Below, in pieces: positions 9,459 through 21,354 of a stretch of DNA of 64,000 nt. The stretch is taken from contig KK106982.1 of the NCBI GenBank assembly GCA_000611775.1, positions 6,868,285-6,932,284 on the forward strand, written 5' to 3'. Position numbers and translations under genes: made by a program. The notes under the pieces were generated by a model. That model was given only the letters and a program-made list of their open reading frames with translations, had not been told where the DNA came from and made no database searches. This stretch comes from Umbilicaria muhlenbergii. Taxonomy: Eukaryota; Ascomycota; Lecanoromycetes; Umbilicariales; Umbilicariaceae. Within the stretch, counting starts at the first letter, position 1. Every line of letters begins with the position of its first letter.

Positions 9459-11459
9459 ATGAGCCGGTTCACCACACCGCTGTGGCAACAAACTGTGTTG
9501 CCACAACGCACACAGGGCAGCTGGCTCGATGGGCCCTCCCACCCCGGCCCCACCCAGGGGGACTTAATGGCTCTTCGCAACAGGACTGTAGCCCCTGCCA
9601 AAGGACCACTACGTCTAAGGCCGGAGGTTGCAACTAAGCTTCTGATCACAGGCCTAAGAGACTCTAAGTACCTAAGAGTCAATGTTCAGGCACTTGAACC
9701 AAGGACACAGCACCTGTATAGCTGCTCAGAACTCCCGTTCCAGGTCTTCAACCAGCTTGACAAGGAAATCTTCCGCGGCACGCTCAAGGGCAATGTCCAC
9801 CTCATGATCTCGAGGCTGCCACGTAGCTATTTTGGAGTGACGAGTCGGCACAACCGCCTGGGTCCGAGGATCACAATCCAGCTCTCGCAGGAACTCGTGG
9901 ATCGCGGCTCCCATGCTTGTCTTTTGGCAGCTTTACTCCATCAGATGATCCATGCTTATCTGTTGCAGTGTTGCGGACACCGTAATGTAGGTGTCCGAGC
10001 AGTTGGATATGATCTATCTCATGACTATCATTTCAGCACTCTTCTGTATGCGATCCAGAGACGCTTTGAACTTCCACCAAAGATCAAGTTTCCGTCTCTA
10101 TGGTGCAATGATCGCAGCATGCTGCGGAACTCTAGGCGGGGGACCCAGCTTCCGCAAGAGGCAGGGAGTAGCAACTGCTATATCTATCGACCTCACATCG
10201 GCGAGCAAGAGTGCGAGGGTTGGAAAATTAACGTCATGGATAAAATCTCCATCCCTCCCCCGCAGCTGCCTGGTGCGAGCACTACGACCAACAGGACCAA
10301 CCCAAGGTATGTCATTCGCCCTAATCCATCAGAGACCTAAGACTAACAGTCCAGGCCCATCTCGCAATACCTCCACGTAATCGACCCCGAAGGATCTACC
10401 CCCCGACCCCACCACCGCCGCAACTACCCCCACCACCCCTCCACCTACATCGAACTGCACCACGACTCCCGCGCCTTCCCCATCCCCAAAGCCCGCATCG
10501 CCCTCCTCCCCAGCCTCCAGCACCTCCTCCCCCCCACCGCCCCCCGCACCATTTCCACCCCCACCACCACCTCCGACTCCGCCTTCCGCTCCCTCTACTC
10601 CTTCCTCTGCCGCGGCGACTACGCCCCCACCCTCACCGCCAACGCGTCCCCCGCTGCCGCAACCGACGGCCCCCCTATCATCCTCCCCCCCGGCCCCTCC
10701 GCCCAGACCTCCCTCCTCACCCACCTCCGCGCCTACCGCCTCGCCCGCGCCCTCTCCGTCCCGGAACTCGCCACACACGCCCTCGGCCGCCTGGACCGCA
10801 TGGCTTATACTACGGACGACCCGATCGACGCGCTGGAGGAAATCTACGGCCGCTTTGGCAGTGCGCAGCGGGATGGGAAGATAAGGGAGTGGGTGAGGAG
10901 GTGGCTGGTGGTTGGGATACCGGCGGAGTGGGGGGGAAGGGAGAGGACGAATTTGGAGGTTGTGAGGGGGAGGGAGGGGTGGAGGGGGTTGAGGGAGAGG
11001 GTAAGGGAGAAGGAAGGAGGGGGGGAGTTGGGAAGGGATGTGGGGGATGTGGAGAGGGAGATAAGGGAGAGGGAAGGAGGGGGGGAGTTGGGAAGGGATG
11101 TGGAGGTTGTGGAGAGGGAGATAAGGGAGAGGGAGAGGGGGGAAAGAGAGAGGGCGGACAGGGAGAGGGCGGAGAGGGAAAGAGTGGAAACGGCTGCGAG
11201 GATACCACCACCAGTGGCTGGGGGACTCCAGCCGGGGTATCGATACTGCCAGTACATCCCTGGCACTAACTATTGGATCCCTGTGGAAATCCCCGCGGCG
11301 CAGAATTTACCGCCGGCGATGGCTATGCCTGTTTTTCCGCCTCATGTGGCGGGTTATTACCCGTTCGCGCAGGTTCACGGGCAGGCGGCTGAGTTGCCGC
11401 TGCGACCGGCGGCGTATCAGAGGGGTTTGGGGGGGTTCGGGTGGGAGGAACACAGGTAA
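9459..11459 (+). CDS. SprT-like domain protein with altered active-site motif
   Basis: Two exons, 9459-10306 and 10355-11459 (48-nt GT-AG intron), giving 650 aa. Residues about 95-205 match the fungal SprT-like zinc metalloprotease layout: VFNQLDKEIFRGTLKG, PRITIQLSQEL, then the zinc-site helix and a downstream LSHDYHF block before YAIQRRFEL. In active SprT/Spartan proteins, which cut DNA-protein crosslinks, the helix reads H-E-x-x-H. Here residues 161-165 read HQMIH, so the general-base Glu is replaced by Gln while both His remain. The protein may therefore bind zinc without normal protease activity; this is inference. After the intron comes a segment with an YRLARALSVPEL helix resembling the end of a BTB-type domain, then an E/R-rich coiled coil containing a 20-residue tandem repeat, and an aromatic P-rich tail. 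The sense strand turns from C-rich to G-rich at about 10.85 kb. Confidence 0.75.
11003..11133 (+). repeat. 60-bp in-frame tandem repeat, about two copies
   Basis: Two near-identical 60-bp units differing at a few positions lie end to end within the coiled-coil part of the SprT-like gene. Each encodes 20 residues (GGGELGRDVxxVEREIRERE). Because the period is a multiple of three, copy number changes would keep the frame. Confidence 0.9.
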
Positions 11460-12293
11460 GGTGGGGTTTGCCAGATCGGGGGAGGAGGGTGGTTTATTTG
11501 AATGATGGGGAATCGGGATTGGCGGGTGGAGAGCGCGGTTGAGAAGGAGGGGACTTGGGGAATGGGGTGAGGCATTTGCTGTGCTGGTGAGGGCAGACGA
11601 TTTCTGGGATTTGGGGGTTATGATGAGTTTTTGCGTGCTGGCAATGGGATCGTGTATGCTGTGTCTTTTTGGAATGCGTGTTGTGTTGTGGAGTGTACGG
11701 CTATGGAGTGATCGGAAGGTTGGGTTGTTCGTCAACTGGCCCGAGGGGATCTACCAATGAGCTCTATACAAGGTTGACTGTAGATGTTATATTGTGAAAA
11801 CGAAGGAAATGTATGAGAAGTGGTTTTAGTTGTGCATAATTCTACCCATTCGATGTTGAACTAATCTAGCTTTAACTGAAATTGCCTTTAGCACGGGTGT
11901 GGAGCTCATCCTCGGTCTTCGTAGCTATTCATTCCCCAGTCTGGTCGGCTGCTATGAGGGAAGATGTGAGAAGGAGTTGACGAGGAGGTTCGTTGATCTG
12001 CTCTGTGATAGGTAGCGATGGGCGTCTGGGATTGAGACAGTGGGAAACAATCGCGGGAATTCTCTTAGTTTCAATCACTATTAGATGATAGTAGTACAAT
12101 ACAGTCTCATAGATACTAGCATACATTTTCTCTTCATCGTGGTCTCAAGTAGATACGGCGAAGATACGCCGTATATCCCTACAGCCGTGACAAACACCCA
12201 ACCACAGCCGCCTCAACTTATAAACTCCTAGAAGCACATAGATATAGAACACCGATAATCACACGTCAAAAACGATGAGAACGTCCTTACATC
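11460..12293. other. Intergenic region between convergent genes
   Basis: Holds the 3' ends of the SprT-like gene (plus) and MIP1 (minus). The first 300 bases remain G-rich on the plus strand. Short frames such as the one starting at 11539 lack any motif. Confidence 0.55.
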
Positions 12294-15200
12294 CTACACT
12301 CTACTCACAGGCCTCTGCCTTCCCCACTCCTTTCCACCCCCACTTCCCCAAGACCTCCCCTTTTCCCCCGCGCCCTTACGAAACCACTCGCCATCCCACG
12401 GCTCCACATGCGGCAGAAACACCGCCTGTGGCTGCGCGTGTGGCGGGATAGGAATTTTGCTTTTAAGAGGTCTTTTCGGGAACGCTTTGTTGGATGACGT
12501 TGACGATAGTGGAGATTTGGGGATTTGGTTGGGAGTAGAGCCGGAATTGGAACTGGAAGTGACTCCTTTGATGAGATCGCGCAGTTCTTTCTCATTATTC
12601 GTGATCTGTGCTTTTAGGAATGTCATGTCGACGGATTTTTGTAAGTCTGCCATGACAGGTGTGCGGGGGGTGTAAGTATATTGCTCGACCTGCGGCGGGT
12701 TGGACGGCACGACCGCCGGATCGAGATATGCCTCTTTCCCCTTCTCCAGAAGTTGTGCGATATCCAAACTCTCACCATGGGGAATCTTGTTCGGATGAGA
12801 AGGCGTCACGCAATCCATATCGACCTCTTTCCTGAGCACGTGATCGATATCGACAGCCGAGAAATACGCACACGATTGCGGTAAATCATCAATCCCCATC
12901 TGCTGCGAAAACATCGCGCGTGTCCACACATTTGCGACCTGTAACGCCATGGCACCGCGATACTTGTCTTCCTCGCGGACAAGATAGCGAATCTCGTCGT
13001 GCACAGTGATGGCGAGACGGGCATCCAGGTTGAAGCGCCGGATTAGGTAGTTCATAGATATAATGAGCAGGTGCAGGTAATCGACTCCCGAAGACTGAAT
13101 GGCCCAGTTTATCCTCGAGGTCATGAAGCCGCCTTTATTGATGAAGCGACGCATGAGAGCTTCAGTAATGCCGGCCCCAAGCACAGGTGTTCGTGGACGT
13201 TCTTGCTCGGCGAATTCCTCAAGTTTATTGAAGACGAAAGATTCGGTGCCACCGCGCCAGAAAGAGCGGTCATGAAGCGCTTTTCGGGATGTTTTGGTTC
13301 CTTTGGTTGACTTGTAGAGCTGAGTAGCGATTGTGTGTGTCTCTTTTTCTGTCAAGGAAGGATTGAATTGGCGGAGGAGGGTCGAGGCAAATTTGAGGCC
13401 AGCGCCGTAGATGCGGCCATAATTGAAGACTTTGGCGTCATTGCGAGAAATGCCGAGGATTTTTGCGGTCTTCGAATGTAGATCTGTGCCAGCTGCTTTC
13501 GTGCCTTCGAGAGTCATGAATCCGATGGCGTTGCCGCCATGTAGACCAAATTGGGCGTCGCCGACTAAGCTTGCAATCCATAACTCCTCTGAATCCACGT
13601 CTGCGCCAACGAAGCAATAGCCTGGAGGCGCTTTAATCATCGACTTTAGCTCAGAACCAACACGATTGACCTTAGCGTTGCTTGCGGTAAGCCAGGTATT
13701 TTCCACGGCCCTTCTGGTAATGGTGCCCATGGGAATAACCTGCGGAAGAATGTAGCCCAGATCCTTGGACGACTGTCCGTTAGTCATCCCTACAGCATCG
13801 CCATTATAGACCACCATCTGTGACATGATCCGATCCCGAGCACTGATCCAATAGGAGCATGAAGCGTTCATCTCTAACGCCTCCTTGGCGTAAGAGTACT
13901 CAGACGAGAGAGTCCCGCTTTCGAAGTATTGTAAATATCCTTTGGCTAGCGGACTCGCGCACCTCGCCTGCGGTCCGTCCTTGTGTGGTAACTTGAAATA
14001 TCGGTGTTTGAGATCATCACGAAGGCTCAAGTCCTTCTCATCCGACATATCGCAATCGATTACAGACTTGTCGACGTACATGAAGGCCTCCGCCAGCGGA
14101 ACCCTGAACGTCCAGCCATATTTGTCAGACCACACTAGAGGATACCCGTCCCAAGATAACCGAAGCAGCAGTGGTGCAATTCGTGTCCTCACAGTCAGGG
14201 CAATCGGAGCGCCATTGGTCGCAAATAGGTCTTTATACCACTTCGGCATCCCTGGCATCTTTTGCCGTGCCGCTGGTCTTGGTGGGTCGCCCTTCTTTTT
14301 CCCCTTCACCATTTTGACCTCTTGGCCTGACCAGTCAAGCTGCCGTAGCCAAGGATCTGTCTCGTACCTTGTTGGTTCTTCCTTCATTGCAAGAGCTGTC
14401 TCAGCAAGATCAACCAAACGCTGTTGAACGGCATCGGACAAGCGATGATATGTAGCCTCAGCATTGGCGATGTACGAATCCCAAGACTTGTCTACAGGCA
14501 GAATCACGGAGGACAAGTGCCGTAAGGCCCCAAAGCTGACTGGATGAGGACAGACGTCGATGAAGCCTGGAAAGACCTTCTTGTAGACGCGATGGGTGAT
14601 GGCTACATCGGCAGCGCAATAGTCGAGCAATTCATCGAGCTTTCCTCTGATGCCCTCTCGGTCAAGTTCTCCAAATGAGTCGCGCTGCGCTTTATCGATT
14701 GTGACATCGCAGTGGAATTTGGCAACATCTCGTAAAGAGTTGACGGAACTTCTCCCAACCCACAATTCCTCTTCCTCTTCGCTTAACATTTTGTTCTCCA
14801 GCAGATTTGCCAGTTCAACCGAGTTGGTTTCGCTGGCTATCTTGTCCCGCATGTCTCGATTCTTCTTGTGCTTCATCCAGGTCGGCCGTTGTCGCGAGCA
14901 CATGCCATTGACAGCTACGTGCAACGACATTGTATCAAGGAAAAAGTTCCTAGTTTGTCGAATGTCATATTCTTCTGCTATTCGAGCGCGATCATAACCG
15001 ATGTTATGCCCCACGACTATACGAGCTTCGGTAGGATTGCCCAGAGGAACCAGATGCCTGTCCGATTCGGTTTCCCCTAGTAGCCATGGCGATAACCAAG
15101 CGTACCAAGCGGTTGGGCTGGCGGCGCATGCCATTACTGCAAAGGAGCTCTCCTTCCACATCACTTCAGTATCAAAGGTGAGCATCTCCTCCTGCGGTGC

Positions 15201-15809
15201 TTCCACAGCTTCACTTGTACCGTCAGAGTGGTACTTGGTCCATCCGCTTCTTCTGACCCACCGCCTCGGTGGCTGTGGCAGATTGACTCTCGCATACTCT
15301 TTCGCCTGTCCGAGGTAGGGTTCCGACGCATCTTTGCCCAATTTGTAAAAGTGTTCATCTAACGATTGTCCTTGTAAGGTAGGAAGGTCGAATGCGATAG
15401 GAGGTGTATTTTCGGGATTCTTGCCCAGCAGCTCATGCCTGGTAAGATGATCCTTGCTTAGTTCAATCAAAGCCTTGGATGGCGTAGAAGGGGGGCCGAA
15501 GAAGATCTGTGGGTGAACATGACTGCTGAGCTGCTGGACCCCTAGCTCATTGAATCGTGATGTTGCAGGCACTATGCAGGCAGTGTAAGCTTATAGATCC
15601 GTAGCAATAGAGTCGATGTACGTACGTGAAAGACTGCCAGGTTCTTCTACTATCTCATGTTCCCTCTGGGCGGATGACGCCACTGCATAGGGCCGTCGAG
15701 GAGTGATGCCGACCCAGGGTACTTCGAGCTGGTTGCTGCGGTTGCGAAAAAGCCTGGCTAGACTGACGCGCGCGCTTCCTTTCTTGGGCTTTAACAGAGA
15801 GCAGAGCAT
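12294..15809 (-). CDS. MIP1: Mitochondrial DNA polymerase gamma catalytic subunit
   Basis: Two exons: 15626-15809 and 12294-15571 (54-nt intron with GTACGT donor), 1153 aa. The first exon supplies an Arg-rich amphipathic presequence (MLCSLLKPKKGSARVSLARL) typical of mitochondrial import. The family A layout follows. The exonuclease domain has Exo I D-x-E near residue 195, Exo II GHNIGYDRA near 249 and Exo III YCAADV near 379. The polymerase domain has motif A VGADVDSEEL near 717, motif B with KVFNYGRIYG near 775 and motif C VHDEI near 918. These are the residues needed for proofreading and synthesis, so the enzyme looks active. It replicates and repairs mitochondrial DNA. The C-terminus carries about 160 residues of low-complexity P/S/K-rich extension beyond motif C, as in other fungal Mip1 proteins. 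The gene is convergent with the SprT-like gene and divergent from the RING gene at 15987, with only 177 bp between the two starts. Confidence 0.96.
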
Positions 15810-15986
15810 GCTCGACCATTGAACTCCGGTCACCTCATCATCCAACGTGGAGCGCGCCTAGAGTCGTTCGAAATTGCCATCTACTCAAGCCTCAATCGAT
15901 AAGCTAAGGGTAGTCGCTTGTTCTTTCCACTTCGGAGACAGGTATCGCCGCTCCAGCCAACTAAGCTTTTTTCGCTCAAGTGCGTC

Positions 15987-17395
15987 ATGGACCTCGGCAA
16001 AAACGTCACGAGTGAGGAGCCCCCAGCTCGATTTGATCCTCGTTATCTTCCCACTCGCTGGCATCATTACGACGACCCTGCTACGCGGCGCCTAGAGAGC
16101 TTCGAACGCACCGCAGGAAGATTCTATCCAAATAATTCACTAAGAACCCAGCTTCCCCCACGGTTCTTTTGGCGCTACGCATATCCCACCGGCAGAGGCG
16201 GAGGGGTCTTCCCGGTGTTGGAGATCTGGCCGATGGCAGTTAACACGGCGAGGTTTGATGCGAGGACGTTCGACTACGCCCAGGGTCCTCGAGTCGTTAT
16301 GCCAGAAGACAGAATGGGACAGACATGGAGCGGAACGGCGCAGAATCCTGAACCCCCCACACCTTCGCGGCAGTTGAGTGAGCACGCCGCCGGCTTAAGT
16401 TCACTGGACGATGTCTGGGCCAACACTCAAGCTCCGCGCACGAACGACGACAGCACGAACACGTTCAATGCTTCCTCAAATCAAGTTGCAAATCCTTTTA
16501 CATCCTTCTTGAACGCACCTCAAGTACTGGGCCAGACGATAAACCAACCACTCACCTTTGAAGAACTAGACGAATACAACTTCCTATTGAACGACCAGAC
16601 AGACGGCAGTCCAGATCATCCCGTCACAGACAGCACCACGCATTCCCGTCCGTTCTCTCCGCCTACACGTCCCATTTCCAGTCGCTCCTGGAGCTCCAAC
16701 GAGACTTCTTTGTTCGGCCCAACCACTCAATCCACATACCATCGCAGCGGCGGATTTGTCGACCTTACGGCAGACTCATCACCCCCACTTATGCCTGTTC
16801 ACGTTGGTCAGCGTAGCACGCCGCGTTTACAAGCGTCAAGGGATACCTCAGACTCCCCATCCAACCCTGCGAAGAGGAGAAAGACGGCGACCGGTGCTGT
16901 GAGAGGAGGAGGACCTACGTTAGAGCCTCCACCACGGACTAAGATCGAAGAAGTGGATTTGCGGGATATAGACGATGATAAGGGCCTTTCGCAGCTTCTA
17001 CAAAAACAGCGGGAAAACACCATCAAGGCCCAGCAAGAGCAAGAGGGCAAACCGACGAATTTGGCAAACCTCCAGTGTATCATCTGTATGGAGAACATGG
17101 TCAACATCACAGCCACCCATTGTGGTAAGTCCACACGTTATATGAGTCTCCCCGGTGATTAGAAGCTCATCTAGTCTCTCTAGGACACCTCTTCTGCCAC
17201 ACCTGTCTCATGGAAGCACTCATCGCCGGCGAGCAGCAAGGGGACGGAGGAAAACAGAACTCCAAATGCCCTGTCTGCCGGAAGAAGGTGCAGCGTGATA
17301 AAGACTACAAGGACGTCATACCGCTGGAGATCAAAGGCGTGACGAAAGGCAGTCTGGCGCAATCGAAGGGGAAGGCAAAGGCGGCTGAGGAGTAG
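15987..17395 (+). CDS. RING-finger protein, Slx8-like
   Basis: Two exons, 15987-17124 and 17184-17395 (59-nt GT-AG intron inside the RING), 449 aa. The open frame continues upstream, but the ATG at 15987 (MDLGKNVTSEEP) is the likely start. The first 370 residues are polar and disordered. The C-terminal RING reads C-I-I-C, then ATHCGHLFCHTCL, then C-P-V-C, with the insert ALIAGEQQGDGG between. This arrangement and the ATxCGHLFCHTCLMEAL segment resemble fungal Slx8, the RING subunit of the SUMO-targeted ubiquitin ligase that works on sumoylated proteins in the nucleus during DNA repair. Possible SUMO-interacting stretches include FVDLTADS near residue 258, an aliphatic core followed by acidic residues. 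A KRRKT segment near 298 may be a nuclear signal. The Slx8 assignment is by local similarity only; another nuclear RING protein remains possible. Confidence 0.8.
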
Positions 17396-18108
17396 GAAAT
17401 CTGGTGCGGAGGGTGGTGTTGGGAGCTTTCATGGATGTGGGGTTTCTGGGGCGTTCTGGATTCCATAGCTACCGACTACGTGATACCCCTGGGGGAATGG
17501 CGGCATTGTTTCCATACCGTTGTACTGAGCCTACGGGGGGGCTTCATGTGTACGGTTCGGGCGTTCGAAGCCACTGGTGTGAAGATTACACAACGAGGCT
17601 GCAAGTTGAAGATTCTAGAATTTCTCCACTTTGTTGAAGTCTCTCAAGTTTAAAGGACACGTGCCACGAATTATGCTTGGTATCGGGCTGCTTCGTATGC
17701 TATATGTTGAGGTTGTAGATCTGTTCCTGGCAGGCACTGCTTGATTTAGTGAGCCCTGGCATCCTCGCTCCAGCTATTTCAACATCTGGCACTCGGGAGC
17801 ATCGTAGTTTGTCCTACCTTGCACACCGATAGATTGATGGTATTCAAGAGTAATATTTTCTATCTAGCGTTCTCAATAAATCGGCGATTGAAACCATATT
17901 GCCACGTGTTCTCTGAATATAGCCTGGGCATAGCATAGCCTCTTCCCCTCTTAATCTGTCCTCCATACGCTCTGCTCAATGAGTCATTCTCGCTCTCTTC
18001 CTGTCCTTTTAATACCTCTCTTTATAGTCCCTCGTCCTCTGTTTCTATCTTTCAATTCCCTAACCTCTACCTCTATATATTTTTCTCGATTCTTCCAACC
18101 ACATAAAC
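17396..18108. other. Intergenic region, pyrimidine-rich promoter side
   Basis: The final 150 bases before the CofD-like start are rich in C and T on the plus strand (CTCTCTTCC and similar runs), as in many filamentous-fungal core promoters. No gene is supported. Confidence 0.5.
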
Positions 18109-19796
18109 ATGTTATCAACCCCACAAGGAGGTATCGTGGTTTTCTCAGGAGGCAGTGCCGCAAATAGTCTCGTCGATGTGTTTAATGAGGTAGCGGGAAA
18201 GAAGGATTGTCCGTTGAGCTATGTTATTCCTATTAGTGATAATGGGGGGTCTTCATCGGAGATTATTAGGGTTATTGGGGGACCGGGGATTGGGGATATA
18301 AGGAGTGAGTGGAACTTTCTTTTGAGGGGCCTTTGTGCCTTTGGGCGATTAGAGGTAAAGGGTTAGGATAGACTGTTGTGATGGAGCTGAAGCGCTCAAG
18401 GGGCAAATTCTATGGTCGATGAGGCTCTTAAAAACCCCCATTGGAATACTGTATATCGCTTTCTATTGAAGGGGTTATTAAGGGTCATTGGAAGCCTGCC
18501 AATCCGTTTGGTCTTATGCATGCCAACTATCACCGTCTCTGTTTCTTTCTGTTCCTCTACACTCCATGACGTACATCTACTAACCACTCAACAGGCCGCC
18601 TCGTCCGCCTCATCCCCCCATCCCACACCGCCATCCGCACCCTCTTCAACCACCGCCTTCCCGCCACGTCTTCCCCTGCACACTCAGAATGGCTCTCCAT
18701 AATCGAAGGCACCTCCCCCCTTTGGACCTCCATCGCCCCTCCCCAGCGCCAACTCATCCGCAGCATCCTCAACCACCTGCACCTCGAACTTCTCAAACGT
18801 GCACGCCCTCCCCACTCAACCTTCAACTTCCAGTCAGCTTCCATCGGCAACATGTTCCTCACAGGAGCGAGACTGTTCTCCGGCAGTTTCGAAAGCGCCA
18901 TCTACCTTCTCGGCGTTATCGGTGGCGTCCCAGAGACTACTGCTGTTATTCCCGCTGTCAATACGAACTTCAGTCATCATATCTCTGCCGGCCTTTCAAA
19001 TGGTGCGACTATCACGGGGCAAAACGCTATCAGCCACCCGAGCGAGCCCACTGCGTTGCCGGACCAAACTCAACAGGCCGAGCTCGTTGATGGGGCACAA
19101 TTTGGCGATGATGGGTTGGAAGTGGATACTGGTGTTGAGGACGCCTCCCTTCCTGGGTCACTGCCGACGCTGCGACAGCCTAATATTGCGTTTTCCAAAT
19201 TAGCGGAGGAGCCGCTGCCAGCGCGTATAGAGCGGATCTGGTATATCAACCCTTATGGGCAGGAGATTCGACCGGCTGCGAACCCGAAAGTCGTCGAGAC
19301 GTTGAAAGCGGCGGAGGCGGTGGTATATAGTATCGGCAGCTTATACACTTCTATTGTGCCATCGCTCATTTTGAGAGGAGTAGGCGATGCGCTGGCGAAG
19401 AGTCTGGGGATGAGATACAAGATCCTGATTTTGAACGGCAGTCTAGACCGCGAAACAGGCGCAAGCGCGACTGGGGATGCACCAATGGGAGCGGTGGAGT
19501 TCGTAGAGGCGATCCTCAGAGCTGGAGAGGAGAGCAGAGGTTCACACGAGCGGAATGGAAGCTCTGCGGGACAATATGTGACGCATGTGATTTATTTGGA
19601 GGGAGAAGGAACACCGAAAGTTGATCGTGCGAGGTTGACGGGATTGGGCATCGAATGTGTGAGGTTGTATGGGAGGAAAGGGGAGGGTGGGAAGATGAGG
19701 TATGATGGGAAGGCATTGGGGCAGGCGCTGGAAGCGATCTTGGGGAATAGGGGCATGAGGTTTGATCGGAGTCGGCGGAATACGTTGGAGCATTGA
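18109..19796 (+). CDS. CofD/YvcK-like (UPF0052) protein
   Basis: Two exons, 18109-18304 and 18595-19796, 465 aa. The intron is 290 nt, long for this window; its ends GTGAGT and CAG and the restored IGDIRSRLVRLIP segment support it. The N-terminus has a nucleotide-loop-like IVVFSGGSAANSLVDVFN and then PISDNGGSSSEIIRVIGG, both typical of the CofD family (2-phospho-L-lactate transferase fold, also YvcK). Further on, SIGNMFLTGARLF, INPYGQEIRPAANPKV and VYSIGSLYTSIVPSLI match the family core. Between them, about residues 165-250 form an acidic low-complexity insertion. In bacteria YvcK binds UDP-sugars and controls carbon use; fungal members have no established role, and since most fungi lack F420 a CofD-type reaction is unlikely. 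No targeting signal is clear. Composition turns from C-rich to G-rich at about 19.1 kb. Confidence 0.88.
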
Positions 19797-20730
19797 TTGT
19801 GTGCGAGGAATGCTATGATTAGGATGGTAATAAGGATAAGAAGGGAGGAAGAAGTTTGTTTGTTTAGAGGGTGGCATTTACATGGATGAATGCCGTTTCG
19901 GCTTGGGTGGAGAGGTCCGCTTGAAAGAGAAGGAGAAGAAGGTGCTGATTCAAGATACAAACAGTCGACTCCTAACTGCCGTTCGCCGATGCCATAGATT
20001 AGATTAGAAGGACCGTTATTTTCGAGTAGATCTGTTCAGTCAGTTCAATGGCTTGGATTCTACTGTAGCACCCAAAGGTACCTAGTTTGTGCCGAGGTGA
20101 TGCACTGCTTATGCAGTCAGCCTTAAGACGCTAACTTGAATCAACTTAGTTTTGGACCCAGTGCGGTCAATCTTAGGGCCAGAAAATGCGACAAGCAACG
20201 CGCCGTCTTTTCACCACTACACACAGACGCAGTCGAAAGCAGAGATTTGAAGCTAGTTGATCTAGATGGCCACCTGTTGGGCTACTATATCATTGTTGTT
20301 GCAAAGCTATGAAATTAGATGTTGAAGCGTCCCCGTTGCTGCAGAGCGCTCCAAGGAGTCATCCCCTGAGATTTGCCCTCGCGCCCCAGTACTACTCTGT
20401 GCCAAAGTCCTTGGGTCGGACTGGACAGAGTGAATCCGTACAGTCTGAATTGACCAAGTACAATTACTTTGTCTAAATTACTGCCAACCTTGAAAGAAGT
20501 CTTGGTTTGTTCTTTGTCCACCAGTTCAACGCAGTACCCCTGACAATCTGAACAAACACATTGTTCTTGCTCTTTTCACTCTGTTTACCCCTTGTTTTCA
20601 CTGTACTTTGATCTTTTGTACTTCAGCCCTAGGGTCATCGTCGAACTATAAAAGCAATGCAACCTTGCCTCAGTCTGACATCCTCATCTTCCTCGTCCTC
20701 GACACAGATCATCCCAATCATCCAACAGAC
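19797..20730. other. Intergenic region with TATA box near its right end
   Basis: No supported gene. A good TATA element precedes the next gene and is listed separately. Confidence 0.55.
20647..20654 (+). promoter_or_regulatory. TATA box (TATAAAAG)
   Basis: TATAAAAG, 77 bases upstream of the ATG at 20731, a suitable distance for a short leader. It is followed by a C/T-rich stretch. Confidence 0.6.
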
Positions 20731-21354
20731 ATGGCATCTTCCACCAACACCTCAGCTGCGGCTTCAAAAGACATCTTCCCCTTCTTGTCTCTTCCGGCCG
20801 AGCTTCGCAACATCATCTACGAACACCTTCTCATCGGTGGTTCGGAAGACACAGCCACTCACTACGCTCAGATCCTGCGGACTTGCAGACAGGTCAACCA
20901 GGAAGCGAGTGAGATGCTGTACGCGGAAAACCTCGTCCGGATGTTCATCTCAAGATCAAGCAAAGATGTTCTCATCTTCAAGCGCTCATTGCTTTCCGCC
21001 AGTTTTCCACTTCAACGGGTTCGGAAACTGGAGATCCACATGCGGCTCGGCTTGTCATTCTGGGACTACGACGCGACAGACGCCAGAAAGGTGAAGGAAA
21101 TCGTCGCGGGGCTTTGCCGTCGCTTGGCCGAGCACCATTCACTCACGGAACTGACCCTCAGAGTCAGCTGGTCAGTCCCAGCCGACTTCGGCCCGTTGTA
21201 CACAGAACCCGAATTGGAGGAGGAGATCCTTGCAGTGTTCACCATGCTGCGCAACATTCCGACTGTCAGAATCTTCGCTGGAACAGAACCCGCTTTCAAC
21301 ACGGAATTGGAAGCGTTAATGGGAAGGCACGAAGACCAGGAGGATACAGTCTAG
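20731..21354 (+). CDS. F-box-like/2EXR hypothetical protein
   Basis: Single exon, 207 aa, starting at the ATG at 20731 (MASSTNTSAAASKD); the open frame upstream of it lies beyond the TATA box and is discounted. Residues 18-34 read PFLSLPAELRNIIYEHL, the F-box-like signature, followed by QILRTCRQVNQEASEMLYAEN, the segment that almost always comes next in this fungal family. The rest alternates strands and helices (KLEIHMRLGL, SLTELTLRVSW) and has no catalytic motif. Length is typical for the short members of this family. Function unknown; substrate-adaptor activity is only a possibility. Confidence 0.8.
   Translation: MASSTNTSAAASKDIFPFLSLPAELRNIIYEHLLIGGSEDTATHYAQILRTCRQVNQEASEMLYAENLVRMFISRSSKDVLIFKRSLLSASFPLQRVRKLEIHMRLGLSFWDYDATDARKVKEIVAGLCRRLAEHHSLTELTLRVSWSVPADFGPLYTEPELEEEILAVFTMLRNIPTVRIFAGTEPAFNTELEALMGRHEDQEDTV

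Noticed and set aside
10329-10778. 149-codon minus frame, Gly-rich
   Set aside because: Antisense to the C-rich exon of the SprT-like gene; composition artefact.
10810-11266. Pro/Ser-rich minus frames
   Set aside because: Antisense to the E/R-rich repeat of the SprT-like gene.
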